Source: Sphingomonas sp. ERG5
GTDB taxonomy: Bacteria; Pseudomonadota; Alphaproteobacteria; Sphingomonadales; Sphingomonadaceae
Reading direction: 5' to 3'
Assembly: GCF_000803065.1 (NCBI RefSeq)
Contig: NZ_JSXI01000029.1
Coordinates: 299,214-363,213 of the forward strand
DNA: 64,000 bases
Shown here: positions 51,778 through 60,953 of the stretch, piece after piece
Position numbering within the stretch: position 1 is the stretch's first letter
Layout: every line of letters begins with the position of its first letter
Translations under genes and position numbers: made by a program
The notes under the pieces: generated by a model
What the model was told of the DNA's origin: nothing
The model's database searches: none
The model's input: the letters and a program-made list of their open reading frames with translations, nothing else

Positions 51778-52884
51778 ATGCCGGCAGTATCAACCAATGG
51801 CCGCGATTCCGCGCTCGATGCATTTCGCGGACTGGCGGTGCTCGGCATGGTGCTGGTCAATCTGCAAGGATCGGGGCCGGTAGCATTTGCTGCGTTCGAG
51901 CACGCCGCCTGGAACGGGGTAACGCCTGCCGATCTGGTCTTTCCGTTTTTTCTGCTTGCCGCTGGGCTCGCAGTGCCACTGGCGCTTGACCGGCGCGCGC
52001 GCGAGGGGGTGTTCGTAGCAGTGCTGCGCCGCGCGATATTGTTGTTCCTGATCGGGGTGGCGATCAACTGGTTATACCGGCCGAGCGCCGATCCGCATGC
52101 GCTGCGCGTCGCCGGGGTGCTGCAGCGGATTGCGACCGTCTATCTGGCCTGCGCGATGCTATGTCTTGTCACGAAGAGCTGGCGGGTGCCGCTGATCTTC
52201 GCGATGTGGTTGCTCGCTGTCCATGGCATGCTGTTGTTCGTGCCAGCCCCAGGCGAGGCAGGCGCGAGCTTCGCGCAAGGGCAGGGGATGAGCGCGTGGC
52301 TCGATCGGGTTGCGCTGCCGGGGCGGCCGTTCCGACCGGATTATGATCCCGAAGGGCTGCTTTCGACCCTTTCGGCGATCGCCGGCGGCATGATCGGGGT
52401 GGCGGTACAACGCGCGGTACGGCAAGCGGAGCTGGAAAGCGGTACGCGACTCTGGATCATCGGCACGGCGGCAGTGATATGTCTGGTGCTCGCTGGCGGG
52501 GCGACATTTTGGTGGCCGTTCAACAAGGCTTTGTGGACCCCGAGCTTCGCGCTGCTCACCACCGGTCTGGGATTGGCGCTCTGGGGAATGTTACGCGCGG
52601 GCTGGGTAAAGATCGAGGCGTTGGGATGGACGGCGGGAATGGTGCATTTCGCGGCGCTGCTCGGCCAGACCGCATTGACACTCTATGTCGTTCAGGCACT
52701 GCTCGCCGGCTTGCTGATTCAGCGGGCCGGGGCGGGTACATTGTGGGGGCAGTTGTTTGGTGCGCTTAGCCAGATCGGCTTTTCGCCGGCCTGGACATCA
52801 TTGCTGTTCGCGGCCTTGGCCGGCACCGTGTCGATTGCGACAACCTTGTGGTTACGGCGGCGGGGCTGGTTGTTGCGGCTGTAA
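51778..52884 (+). CDS. HGSNAT/DUF5009-like membrane acyltransferase
   Basis: About 368 residues from ATG 51778 (GGGAG eight bases upstream; ATG 51763 also possible). Around ten hydrophobic helices. RDSALDAFRGLAVLGMVLVNLQG and HAAWNGVTPADLVFPFFLLAAGLAVPLAL are the heparan-alpha-glucosaminide N-acetyltransferase-like (NagX/YeiB-related) signature, with DPEGLLSTLSAIAGGMIGV. May acetylate a sugar on the membrane; no sugar genes are adjacent. Confidence 0.85.
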   Translation: MPAVSTNGRDSALDAFRGLAVLGMVLVNLQGSGPVAFAAFEHAAWNGVTPADLVFPFFLLAAGLAVPLALDRRAREGVFVAVLRRAILLFLIGVAINWLYRPSADPHALRVAGVLQRIATVYLACAMLCLVTKSWRVPLIFAMWLLAVHGMLLFVPAPGEAGASFAQGQGMSAWLDRVALPGRPFRPDYDPEGLLSTLSAIAGGMIGVAVQRAVRQAELESGTRLWIIGTAAVICLVLAGGATFWWPFNKALWTPSFALLTTGLGLALWGMLRAGWVKIEALGWTAGMVHFAALLGQTALTLYVVQALLAGLLIQRAGAGTLWGQLFGALSQIGFSPAWTSLLFAALAGTVSIATTLWLRRRGWLLRL

Positions 52885-53062
52885 AGCGACCAGTCACGGT
52901 TCAGGATCGTGCGTAGCTGTGTTGCTGGCCTGCAACACCTCGCGGACAACCGACACGGCAAATCGTGTCAAGGCGGTATTGGTTGATTACGTTTGCGATT
53001 CGGCGCGCTAAAGGCACGGCCCAACTGCAAAAGCAGTGGTGTTCCGCAGAAAGAGAAAAACA

Positions 53063-53635
53063 ATGAAGATCAAATTCTTGCTGGCATCTGTTGCCATGCT
53101 TGCCGTCGCCACGCCCGCAATGGCGCAGGAAGCGACCGAAGAATTCAAGGGCGGCGCCCGCATCGAAGTGCGTGCTGTGCTCGATCACGTCAAGGCCAGC
53201 GTCGATGACGAGAGCGGCACCAAGACCGGTTTCGGTTATGGCGCCGAAGCCGGCTATGACATCAATTTCTCGGGTGCCGTACTCGGCGGCTATGCCGGTA
53301 TCGAAGGCGCAACCACGAAGGCATGTGGCTTCGGTGACTGCGTAAAGTCCGGCCGTAACATCACTGTCGGTCTTCGCGCTGGCGTCGCGCTCGGCAAGGG
53401 CCTGCTGTACGCCAAGGGTGGTTACAGCAATGGACGTCTCACCGTGGAAAATCTCGGTCGCAGCGGCAATGCCGACGGTTTCCATGCCGGTGCGGGTTAT
53501 GAGTTCGGCATCAGCGCGAATACTTATGTGAAGGCAGAGTATGTTTTCACCAAGTACAGCGTTAATGACGACAGCAACTTCAAGCTCGGCCTGCAGCGTC
53601 ATCAGGGCGTGATCGGCGTCGGCTTCCGTTTCTAA
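53063..53635 (+). CDS. Outer-membrane beta-barrel protein (first copy)
   Basis: 190 residues from ATG 53063. Sec signal KIKFLLASVAMLAVATPAMAQ, then an eight-strand OmpA/OmpW-like small barrel (FGYGAEAGYDINFSG, GKGLLYAKGGYSNGRLTVE, VIGVGFRF at the end, terminal Phe). Two Cys (KACGFGDCVKSG) can form a disulfide. A leader with hairpin CTGCAAAAGCAG precedes it. Confidence 0.85.
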   Translation: MKIKFLLASVAMLAVATPAMAQEATEEFKGGARIEVRAVLDHVKASVDDESGTKTGFGYGAEAGYDINFSGAVLGGYAGIEGATTKACGFGDCVKSGRNITVGLRAGVALGKGLLYAKGGYSNGRLTVENLGRSGNADGFHAGAGYEFGISANTYVKAEYVFTKYSVNDDSNFKLGLQRHQGVIGVGFRF

Positions 53636-53641
53636 CCCAAA

Positions 53642-53669
53642 TGTGGGGTTCGGTTTACCGTCTCCCACA
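53642..53669 (+). terminator. Hairpin after barrel gene copy 1
   Basis: TGTGGG pairs with CCCACA, with inner CGG/CCG and a following ATTT. Its position corresponds to the hairpin after copy 2 (853-bp offset). Confidence 0.6.
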
Positions 53670-53915
53670 ATTTGCCTGGTCTGGTGACACGGTCACCGGG
53701 TGAGGGTGAGAAATTCCGGGGATACAATATCTATTCCTTTGAAGGAGTAGTTATTGTGTCTCCGTTTTTCATTATTGCAAACCTGCAACACCCTGCGAAT
53801 AACCGACCGCGCGATGGCGCTCAGGCTGCATTAGTTGATTGCGTTTGCCATTCGACGCGGTAAGTGCACGCTCCAACTGCAAAAGCAGTGATTTTCCGCA
53901 GAAAGAGAAAAAGCA

Positions 53916-54488
53916 ATGAAGATCAAGTTCCTTCTGGCATCCGTTGCCATGTTCGCTGTCGCTACGCCGGCACTGGCGCAGGAAGCGACCGAAGAATTCA
54001 AGGGTGGCGTCCGCGTCGAAGGCCGTGCAGTGCTCGATCACGCCAAGGCCAGCCTCAACAAGGATAGCATCGGCAAGACCGGTTTCGGCTATGGCGTGGA
54101 AGCCGGCTATGACGCGGCGCTGTCGGGTTTCGTGCTTGGCGCCTATGTCGGCATCGAGGGTGCGACGACCAAGATCTGCGAACTCTCCACCTGCATCAAG
54201 TCCGGCCGCAATCTGACCGCCGGTGTTCGCGCGGGTGCGGTGGTTGGCAATGGCCTGCTCTACGCCAAGGGTGGTTATACCAATGGTCGGCTCAAGGTGC
54301 AGGACACGGATCTCAGCGGCACTGCCGATGGCTTCCATCTCGGTGTCGGCTATGAGTACAATGTCAGCGCCAAGACCTATGTGAAGGCCGAATATGTCTA
54401 CACCAACTACAGCGTTGGCAATGATCTCGGCACCAATGTTGACCTTCAGCGTCACCAGGGTGTGATCGGCGTAGGTTTCCGCTTCTGA
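53916..54488 (+). CDS. Outer-membrane beta-barrel protein (second copy)
   Basis: 190 residues, the same length as the first copy and clearly its paralogue: KIKFLLASVAMFAVATPALAQEATEEFKGG and an identical QRHQGVIGVGFRF end, with scattered changes in the loops. Cys pair KICELSTCIKSG conserved in spacing. Probably the same fold in the outer membrane; loop differences may reflect divergence under surface selection. Confidence 0.85.
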   Translation: MKIKFLLASVAMFAVATPALAQEATEEFKGGVRVEGRAVLDHAKASLNKDSIGKTGFGYGVEAGYDAALSGFVLGAYVGIEGATTKICELSTCIKSGRNLTAGVRAGAVVGNGLLYAKGGYTNGRLKVQDTDLSGTADGFHLGVGYEYNVSAKTYVKAEYVYTNYSVGNDLGTNVDLQRHQGVIGVGFRF

Positions 54489-54865
54489 TTGATGTGCGGG
54501 GGGCGGTTTGCCGTCCCCCGCATTTCTCCCGGGGATGCCATGCGGACGCCCTTGAACGGCGCAATCATCCGCCCGCTGACACTATTCGCCGCTCTATTTC
54601 ATCGTACCACAAATTGTCGGGACGCAGCGGCAGCTGTCGGGCCTAGCCAGAGGGATCGGTCGGTGCGCTGACCCGGTCGCCGAGAGCCGGTCCTCGACCG
54701 TACTGACATGGACTGCGTTAGCCTTGCGCGCGGGAGAATGCGGCAGCGAAGTGCCCGAGACAGGCCTGCAATCCTGAATTTTTTGATCCATTCGTCCGCT
54801 CTCGGGCGAGGTCATGTTCATTTACCAGACTTGAAATCATCGGATATGAATCGCCGATCGTCAGG
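54489..54865. other. Intergenic region after the duplicated barrel genes
   Basis: About 375 bases. The first 40 hold the terminator hairpin; after that nothing recognisable, with short open frames of no family. The convergent kinase gene ends at 54866. Confidence 0.55.
54495..54522 (+). terminator. Hairpin after barrel gene copy 2
   Basis: TGCGGGGG pairs with CCCCCGCA around a CGG-TTTG-CCG inner stem, followed by TTTC. A probable rho-independent terminator with a short T-run. Confidence 0.7.
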
Positions 54866-56311
54866 TCAGCGAGCGATGGCCGCGCCGACAGGATCCGGGC
54901 GTGGTAAAGTTACCCGGACGACGAAGCCATTTTCTGGCCGGACAAACTCGATATCGCCGCCATGGCCGCGGACGATATCGCGGCTGATCGAAAGTCCCAG
55001 GCCCGATCCGCCAGTTTCGCGGCTGCGCGACGTTTCGAGTCGCTCGAACGGGGTAAATGCGCGCTCGACCTGATCGGGCGGAATCCCGGCGCCAGCGTCA
55101 TGGATGTCGACGATAACTGCGTCGGGTGCGGCATAGAGTGTGATCCTCACCCTGCCACCATATTTGCACCCATTGCCGATCAGATTGGAAAAGGCGCGTT
55201 TGAGTGCGATCGGGCGGCACGGCAAGTCGATGCGCTCGGGCCCCGAATAGCTGATATTCTCACCCATATCGCCATAATCGTCGGCAAGGCTGATCAGCAA
55301 CGCCGATACGTCCAGCGTCTCGATCGGCTCGTGCCGCGCCTCGGCAGCCATGAAGGCGAGTGCGTCAGCGACCATCGTCTCCATCTCGCCGACATTGAGC
55401 AGCAACAGATCGCGCTGTTCGCGGTCGTCGACATATTCGGCCATCAGGCGGAGCCGGGTGAGCGGCGTCCGCAAGTCGTGCGAAATGGCGGCCAGCATGC
55501 CCATACGTTCATCAATGAAGCGCTTCAGCCGCAGCTGCATGGTATTGAAGGTATCAGCGATCGCGACATATTCGGGCAGACGCATGCCGGTAATCAGGGT
55601 CGGTTCGTGATTGCGGCCGAGCTGCTCAGCCGCCGCCGCGAGCCGGCTCAGCGGCGCGACGATGCTGCGTGCGATCCACATCGAGAAGAGGATGATGATC
55701 AGCAGATAGCCGAGCATGCCGAATGCGTAGCGGAGATAATGGCGCCATGGCCCGCCACGGCTGCGCTGCGTGACCGACAACCATGTGCCATCGTCCAGCC
55801 GCACCGACATCAGCAGATCGCCCAGGACGCTGCTTTCATTGCTGGCCAGCGTTTCGGCGGTCAGCATCGCGGGCAATTCGGGAATGATCGCCACGGTGGT
55901 GCGGGCGCTGCGTTCCACATTGTCCTGGTCGAACGTGCTTGTTGCGATGCGCACACGATTGAGTGGAAGGCGAAGTTTATCCGCAATCGACCGGCGCAGT
56001 TGTCGGCCCAATTCGGGGCCTTGCCCATCATCCGGCGGAGGCGTGCGGCGGACCGTGAAATCGAGATATCGCGCTGCCGGCAGCTGGCCGAGCTTGGTGG
56101 AGCGATCGATGGCTGGTTGTTTTGCGGCCTGCGCGCCGTCAGCGACGGCGTCGATGAGCCAGGCGCGCTGAACGAACAAAAAGGGCGGAGGCGGGATCAT
56201 CGTGCGGAGCGCCTGATTGAGCAAATACGCCGCGATCACCGTCAGCAGAATGGCAACGCCGATGCGCGGTGCGAGCCGCAGCCGAGCGAGGTGTCGTCCC
56301 GGGTCAATCAT
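54866..56311 (-). CDS. Sensor histidine kinase (MipA-facing two-component system)
   Basis: 481 residues from ATG 56311 (AGGAG upstream). TM1 near 20 and TM2 near 210 enclose a ~170-residue periplasmic sensor, then HAMP, AAISHDLRTPLTRLRLMAE (H-box), NLIGNGCKYGG (N-box), DAGAGIPPDQV and GSGLGLSISRDIV. EnvZ/QseC-like. The start overlaps the end of the regulator gene by eight bases. Confidence 0.9.
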   Translation of the reverse strand: MIDPGRHLARLRLAPRIGVAILLTVIAAYLLNQALRTMIPPPPFLFVQRAWLIDAVADGAQAAKQPAIDRSTKLGQLPAARYLDFTVRRTPPPDDGQGPELGRQLRRSIADKLRLPLNRVRIATSTFDQDNVERSARTTVAIIPELPAMLTAETLASNESSVLGDLLMSVRLDDGTWLSVTQRSRGGPWRHYLRYAFGMLGYLLIIILFSMWIARSIVAPLSRLAAAAEQLGRNHEPTLITGMRLPEYVAIADTFNTMQLRLKRFIDERMGMLAAISHDLRTPLTRLRLMAEYVDDREQRDLLLLNVGEMETMVADALAFMAAEARHEPIETLDVSALLISLADDYGDMGENISYSGPERIDLPCRPIALKRAFSNLIGNGCKYGGRVRITLYAAPDAVIVDIHDAGAGIPPDQVERAFTPFERLETSRSRETGGSGLGLSISRDIVRGHGGDIEFVRPENGFVVRVTLPRPDPVGAAIAR

Positions 56312-57050
56312 CGCCTGGTGCTCCTGCAACCACGCGGGCTGTGAAAACATAGCCGCCGTTACGCACCGTCTTGATCAGCATGGGCTCCTGCGGATCCTCC
56401 TCGATCTTGCGGCGCAACCGGCTGATCTGGACGTCGATGCTGCGATCGATGTTGAGATTGCTGCGGCCATGGACGAGATCGAGCAACTGATCGCGGCTCA
56501 ACACATGATGGGGATGCTGAACCAGCGCGGCGAGCAGGTCGAACTCGCCGGTCGTCAAATCGACGCGCGCACCGCGTGGAGAGACGAGCGAGCGCCTGGC
56601 CAGGTCCAGTGTCCAGTCGTCAAAGCGATAGCGGTGCTGAATCGCGGTTCCGCTGTCGGGGCGCTCGCGCATCATCGTCGCTCGGCGCAACGCGGCGCGA
56701 ATTCGTGCAAGCAGTTCGCGCGGGTTGAACGGCTTGGGCACATAATCGTCCGCGCCCAGCTCCAGTCCGATAACCCGGTCGGTCTCGGTGTCACGCGCGG
56801 TGAGCAGGATGATCGGCACGGTGCTGCGTGCACGCAGCCGCTGGCACAGGGTGAAGCCGTCATCGCCGGGCATCATGACATCGAGGATCACCACGTCGAA
56901 TTGATGGCCTCCGAACAGAGCCATCATCTCACGCCCGTCCGCCGCCATGGTGACGCGCAGGCCATGGTCGTCGAGATAACGGGCGAGCATCGTCCGGATC
57001 TGACGATCGTCATCCACGACAAGGATATGAGGTAAGCGTGCAGTCGCCAT
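56304..57050 (-). CDS. OmpR-family response regulator (MipA-facing)
   Basis: 248 residues from ATG 57050. Receiver with VVDDDRQIR, D57 in VVILDVMMPG and PKPF Lys; C-terminal winged helix ending KTVRNGGYVFTARV. It is first in a leftward two-gene operon and divergent from a MipA/OmpV gene 134 bases away, which is the most likely target. Confidence 0.92.
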   Translation of the reverse strand: MATARLPHILVVDDDRQIRTMLARYLDDHGLRVTMAADGREMMALFGGHQFDVVILDVMMPGDDGFTLCQRLRARSTVPIILLTARDTETDRVIGLELGADDYVPKPFNPRELLARIRAALRRATMMRERPDSGTAIQHRYRFDDWTLDLARRSLVSPRGARVDLTTGEFDLLAALVQHPHHVLSRDQLLDLVHGRSNLNIDRSIDVQISRLRRKIEEDPQEPMLIKTVRNGGYVFTARVVAGAPGDD

Positions 57051-57184
57051 AAGGTGCAGATAGCGCCCGTTTTTCGGCAAGTCTGCACCGGACACATACC
57101 GTAACAAATCGACACCCTCAGGTTATCGGCCCGTGGACTCCTCTCCCTAGAAGCAGCCCTGCAAACGATAGCTGCGGAGTATTT

Positions 57185-58048
57185 ATGATCGAGTATTTCA
57201 ACCCGGCCATCAGGCGCGGGACTTCACGCCAATCCGGTCTCAAACGGTTTCTGCTGATCATGTTTTCGAGCATGGCCGTGACGGCGGGGATCCTCGCATC
57301 GTCACGGGCCAATGCCCAAAGCCAAGGTCAGGCCGATGACCGTGACTGGAACGTGACGATAGGTGCCGGCGCGATCTATGCACCCGACTATGAAGGATCG
57401 AACGACTTTCAGGCGCAGCCCTTCCCGTTCATTTCGGTCTCATACAAGGACCTTGCCTATATTCGCGGGCCTGAGATCGGCGTCAATATCCTGCGATTCC
57501 AACTGTCCGAGGACGCGAAGCTCAAGTTCGGGCCGATTGCGCGTTATCGGCGCGATCGGCCGCAAGACCGCAATCGGGATCTTGCCGGACTTGGTGATGT
57601 CGGAACCTCGATCGAAGTCGGTGGCGCGGGCCGCATCGAGGTCGGTCGGGGCTGGGCACAGCTCTCGGTTGCGAAGGATGTTGCGGGCGGGCATGACGGC
57701 CTCGTCGCACAGGTCGAGGCGGGTATTGATTTCGACCTGACCGACCGCATGACATTGTCGGCCAGTGGCTCGACGAGCTGGGCGGACCGGAAATACATGA
57801 CCAGCTTTTTCAGCGTGACCCCGACCCAGTCCGTGCGGAGCGGCCTGCCGGTGTTCAATGCCGACAAGGGTATGAAGGACGGCGGCGCATCGCTTGCCCT
57901 GACGTATCGGTTGACCGATCACTGGCTGGTTACGGCGACCGGCGGCTATACGCGGCTGCTCGGCGATGCTGATCGCGCGCCGATCGTGAAGCTGCGCGGA
58001 TCGCCCGACCAATGGCAGGGCGGACTCTTTGTCGCCTATCACTTCTGA
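57185..58048 (+). CDS. MipA/OmpV family outer-membrane protein
   Basis: 287 residues from ATG 57185 (GGAG upstream). A long n-region (RRGTSRQSGLKRF) precedes the signal helix FLLIMFSSMAVTAGILASSRANAQ. The family motif WNVTIGAGAIYAPDYEGSNDF and the terminal GGLFVAYHF mark a MipA/OmpV beta-barrel. MipA links cell-wall enzymes in E. coli; others are regulated porins. Likely controlled by the divergent two-component system. Confidence 0.88.
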   Translation: MIEYFNPAIRRGTSRQSGLKRFLLIMFSSMAVTAGILASSRANAQSQGQADDRDWNVTIGAGAIYAPDYEGSNDFQAQPFPFISVSYKDLAYIRGPEIGVNILRFQLSEDAKLKFGPIARYRRDRPQDRNRDLAGLGDVGTSIEVGGAGRIEVGRGWAQLSVAKDVAGGHDGLVAQVEAGIDFDLTDRMTLSASGSTSWADRKYMTSFFSVTPTQSVRSGLPVFNADKGMKDGGASLALTYRLTDHWLVTATGGYTRLLGDADRAPIVKLRGSPDQWQGGLFVAYHF

Positions 58049-58050
58049 GT

Positions 58051-58533
58051 TCAACGCAGGGGTTTGACGAACAGGATCGTGGTCAGGTCGCTATCCCATT
58101 CTTCGTCGGGATAGCGGCCAGCCTCGACATAGTCACGAGCCCCATAAAAAGCGCGGCTTGGCTCGTTGAAGGTGTCGGTCTCCAGCCGGGCCTGGCCGAC
58201 GCCGCTCCGTGCCATTTCCGTTTCGGCAAGATCCATAAGGTGGCGGCCAACGCCGCGACGATGATAGGCCGATCCGACATGCAGGGCATGAACGAAATCG
58301 TCCTGCCAATGCACCAGTCCCGCGACCTTGCCGTCCAGTTCGGCCACCCGGAATTCATGCCCGTGTTCATCGACATAAGTGCCGCCCCGATCCTCATCGA
58401 GATAGGCGGCCGCGGCGGCCGGGGAGATGTTGGGACGCCAGACTGACTCGAATGTATCCTGCAGAATAGCCTTCATTGCGTCGTTATCTGCCGGTCGCGC
58501 GATGCGCAGCGTAACTCTATGAGATTCGTTCAA
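58051..58533 (-). CDS. GNAT family N-acetyltransferase
   Basis: 160 residues. VGSAYHRRGVGRHLMDLAETEM is the acetyl-CoA loop (RRGVGR), preceded by AGLVHWQDDFVHALHV. Followed by LETDTFNEPSRAFYGARDYVEAG. Acceptor unknown. Convergent with the MipA gene, two bases apart. Confidence 0.87.
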   Translation of the reverse strand: MNESHRVTLRIARPADNDAMKAILQDTFESVWRPNISPAAAAAYLDEDRGGTYVDEHGHEFRVAELDGKVAGLVHWQDDFVHALHVGSAYHRRGVGRHLMDLAETEMARSGVGQARLETDTFNEPSRAFYGARDYVEAGRYPDEEWDSDLTTILFVKPLR

Positions 58534-58670
58534 AATCCATCACCCAATTGGTAGATATGGGACACCGGAATGTCGCAAACCCTTTTTCGCCGCTGTCTCG
58601 GTCAATTTCAAAGGAACCTGTTGTATATTAGATGTTTAATATGAAGGCGACAATCGCCGAACGCGGTGCT

Positions 58671-60233
58671 TTAGTTGCCCAGCATCAATCGTATCTCCAC
58701 CATCGCACCCTGTTTGGCCGGCAATATCGCAATCGTACCGCCGGTGGCCGCGAGCAGCGAGCGGGCGATCGACAAGCCAAGGCCGGTGCCGCCGCTCTCG
58801 CGCCGCCCGGTAAAAAAAGGTTCGAATACGCGCTCGGCATCAGCGGGCGGGATGCCGGGGCCATCATCCCGCACGACGACCGTGATATCGTCACCCGCCC
58901 GGTCGATGGCGATCGATACGATGCGGGCACCGGCTTGGGCGCTGTTGGTGACAAGCGTGTCGAGGACGGTTTCAAATACCTCGGGCGCAATGCGTGCGAG
59001 CGCGCTCGTCATATCGGTGGCGACGGACACATTCATCGCGCCGAAGCGCGCGGCGACGCGCCAGGCGATGAGGGCGATATCCGCGATCGCCGCACTGTCA
59101 CCCTTTGTCATGTCTGCGCGGGCAAGATCGAGCAACCGGTCGGTCAGGCGCTGCAGCCGTTCCGCATCGGCGCTGGCATTGGAGATGAAACGGCGGCGAT
59201 CAGCCGCGTCCATCGTTGCCCAATGATCGTCGAGCAATTCCAGCGCCCCGCGAATGCCGGCAATCGGGGTCTTGAACTCATGGCTCACCGCAGTCGCGAA
59301 ATCGCGCAGATAGCGCGAGCGCAGCGCGATGCGATCGGCCATGATACGGAAATTGTCGAACAGCTCCCGGATTTCGATCGCGGCGGTCGGCGGCGTTTCG
59401 GGAATTTCGCTCGACCCTTGCGCGACCGCCTGCGTGGCGCGGGTCAGGGTTGCGATTGGCCGGGCGATGCCGCGCGAGAGCAGCGCCACCAACACCAGCA
59501 ACGTGCCGAAGATCAGTAGCACGCCAAGCGCGATCTTGCCGCGATCCTGATAGATGCCGAGCAGTAATCCGCGCGGGCTGCGTGAGAGCATGACCACGCC
59601 GACGATATGCCCCTGTGCGATCACGGGTCGCGCATGATGCACGCGGATGGTCGCCGCGCGGCTGATCGTTTCCCAGAAAATGCCGTCGCGAAACTCCTGG
59701 CGCTGGCGCAGCACCGTCCCGCTGCGCCCGGTCAATGCGCGGCCGACCTCGGGCGCGCCGGCATAGCTCTGGCCGAGATCGCGCTGACCCAGTACGACGA
59801 TCCCATCGCGATCGAGCAGACGCACGGCAGCGAGCGTTACGGCAGCAGAATCGTCGACGATCGACTGCATCTGTCGCGCTACGGCGACCGCATGCGGGTC
59901 GGCGGGATGCGCTGCGGGATTGGTCGTGCCGGGCGGTAATACGGTCATGGTGCGAAGGTCGATTTGCGGTGGTTCAGGGGCAAAAGCTTGCGCCCGAGAC
60001 TCTAGCTTGCCGTCGTTCCAGGCGGACTTGTATGCCGCTGCCAACACCGCGCCCTGCGCGATCAATTCTGCCTCGGTCTGCTGCACGATGGTGTTTTCAT
60101 AGACGCGCAGGAACACCGCGCCAAAGCCGGGCAGGGCGGCGACGAACAGCAATGTACCAAACAAGATCGTGCGCAATGGCAGCGCTGGCCAATGGCGCTT
60201 GGCCCAGTCCTTGAGCAGACGGATCAGGCGCAC
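58671..60233 (-). CDS. CreC-like sensor histidine kinase
   Basis: 520 residues from GTG 60233, overlapping the regulator stop by ten bases. TM1 near 25 and TM2 near 235 enclose a large periplasmic sensor (PDPHAVAVARQMQSIVDDSAA, GQRDLGQSYAGAPEVGRAL), then HAMP, TAVSHEFKTPIAGIRGALELLDD (CreC-type H-box), DTLVTNSAQAGA (N-box), DDGPGIPPADA and GGTGLGLSIARSL. In a leftward operon: unknown membrane protein, regulator, kinase. Confidence 0.88.
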   Translation of the reverse strand: MRLIRLLKDWAKRHWPALPLRTILFGTLLFVAALPGFGAVFLRVYENTIVQQTEAELIAQGAVLAAAYKSAWNDGKLESRAQAFAPEPPQIDLRTMTVLPPGTTNPAAHPADPHAVAVARQMQSIVDDSAAVTLAAVRLLDRDGIVVLGQRDLGQSYAGAPEVGRALTGRSGTVLRQRQEFRDGIFWETISRAATIRVHHARPVIAQGHIVGVVMLSRSPRGLLLGIYQDRGKIALGVLLIFGTLLVLVALLSRGIARPIATLTRATQAVAQGSSEIPETPPTAAIEIRELFDNFRIMADRIALRSRYLRDFATAVSHEFKTPIAGIRGALELLDDHWATMDAADRRRFISNASADAERLQRLTDRLLDLARADMTKGDSAAIADIALIAWRVAARFGAMNVSVATDMTSALARIAPEVFETVLDTLVTNSAQAGARIVSIAIDRAGDDITVVVRDDGPGIPPADAERVFEPFFTGRRESGGTGLGLSIARSLLAATGGTIAILPAKQGAMVEIRLMLGN

Positions 60234-60940
60234 GCGCCGATGCGATAGCCGATACCGGCGCGGGTTTCGATCAGGTCGCTGCATCCGGCCTGGACGAACT
60301 TGGCGCGCAGGTTGCGCACATGGCTGTCGATCGTGCGGTCGGTCACCGCAAAGCCCGGACCGTGCAGCCGGTCGATGATCGCGTCGCGCGAAAATACCCG
60401 GCTGGGCAATGAGGCGAGCAGCAGGAGCAGCTGGAATTCAGTTGCGGTGATCGCCACCCCTGCACCGTCCCAGCGCGCCTCCCATGCTTCGGGATCGAGC
60501 GCGAGGCGGCGATGAACGACATGCTTGCTGGCACCCGCCGCCCCGTTCGACCCATTCTGGCGTTTCAGGATTGCCCCGACCCGAGCGACGACTTCACGCG
60601 GCGAGAAAGGCTTCACGACATAATCGTCGCCGCCGACCTCGATCCCGACGATGCGGTCGATTTCGTCGTCGCGCGACGAGAGGAACAGGATCGGCAGGTC
60701 GGCTTGCGGCAGGTTGGAGGCGCGCAACCGGCGGCATAGGTCGAGTCCGTTCAAACGCGGCATGTTGATGTCGAGCACAATCAGGTCGATTGGTGGGGCC
60801 GGTGCATCGGTCGCGATTATGGCAAAGGCCGCTTCGCCATCCGCCGCCTCCATCACCCGCATGCCCGCCTTGGTCAGCGCAAAGCTGAGCAGTTCGCGGA
60901 TATGGGGGTCGTCGTCGACGACAAGGATATGATGGGACAT
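60224..60940 (-). CDS. OmpR-family response regulator, CreB-like
   Basis: 238 residues from ATG 60940 (the annotated GTG at 60949 is less likely). Receiver with VVDDDPHIRELL, phosphoacceptor in LIVLDINMPRLNG and VVKPFSPREVV; C-terminal winged helix ends ETRAGIGYRIG. Middle gene of the leftward operon. Confidence 0.9.
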   Translation of the reverse strand: MSHHILVVDDDPHIRELLSFALTKAGMRVMEAADGEAAFAIIATDAPAPPIDLIVLDINMPRLNGLDLCRRLRASNLPQADLPILFLSSRDDEIDRIVGIEVGGDDYVVKPFSPREVVARVGAILKRQNGSNGAAGASKHVVHRRLALDPEAWEARWDGAGVAITATEFQLLLLLASLPSRVFSRDAIIDRLHGPGFAVTDRTIDSHVRNLRAKFVQAGCSDLIETRAGIGYRIGACA

Positions 60941-60953
60941 TGCGTGCACCGTG

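Larger units (their letters stand above)
52930..54488 (+). repeat. Tandem duplication of a barrel gene with its leader (853-bp offset)
   Basis: The leader and gene from 52930 to 53635 are repeated at 53783-54488. Both units are 706 bases, and start, stop, leader words (CTGCAACACC, CTGCAAAAGCAG, CCGCAGAAAGAGAAAAA) and 3' hairpin are all offset by 853, so there has been no net insertion or deletion since duplication. Confidence 0.85.
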
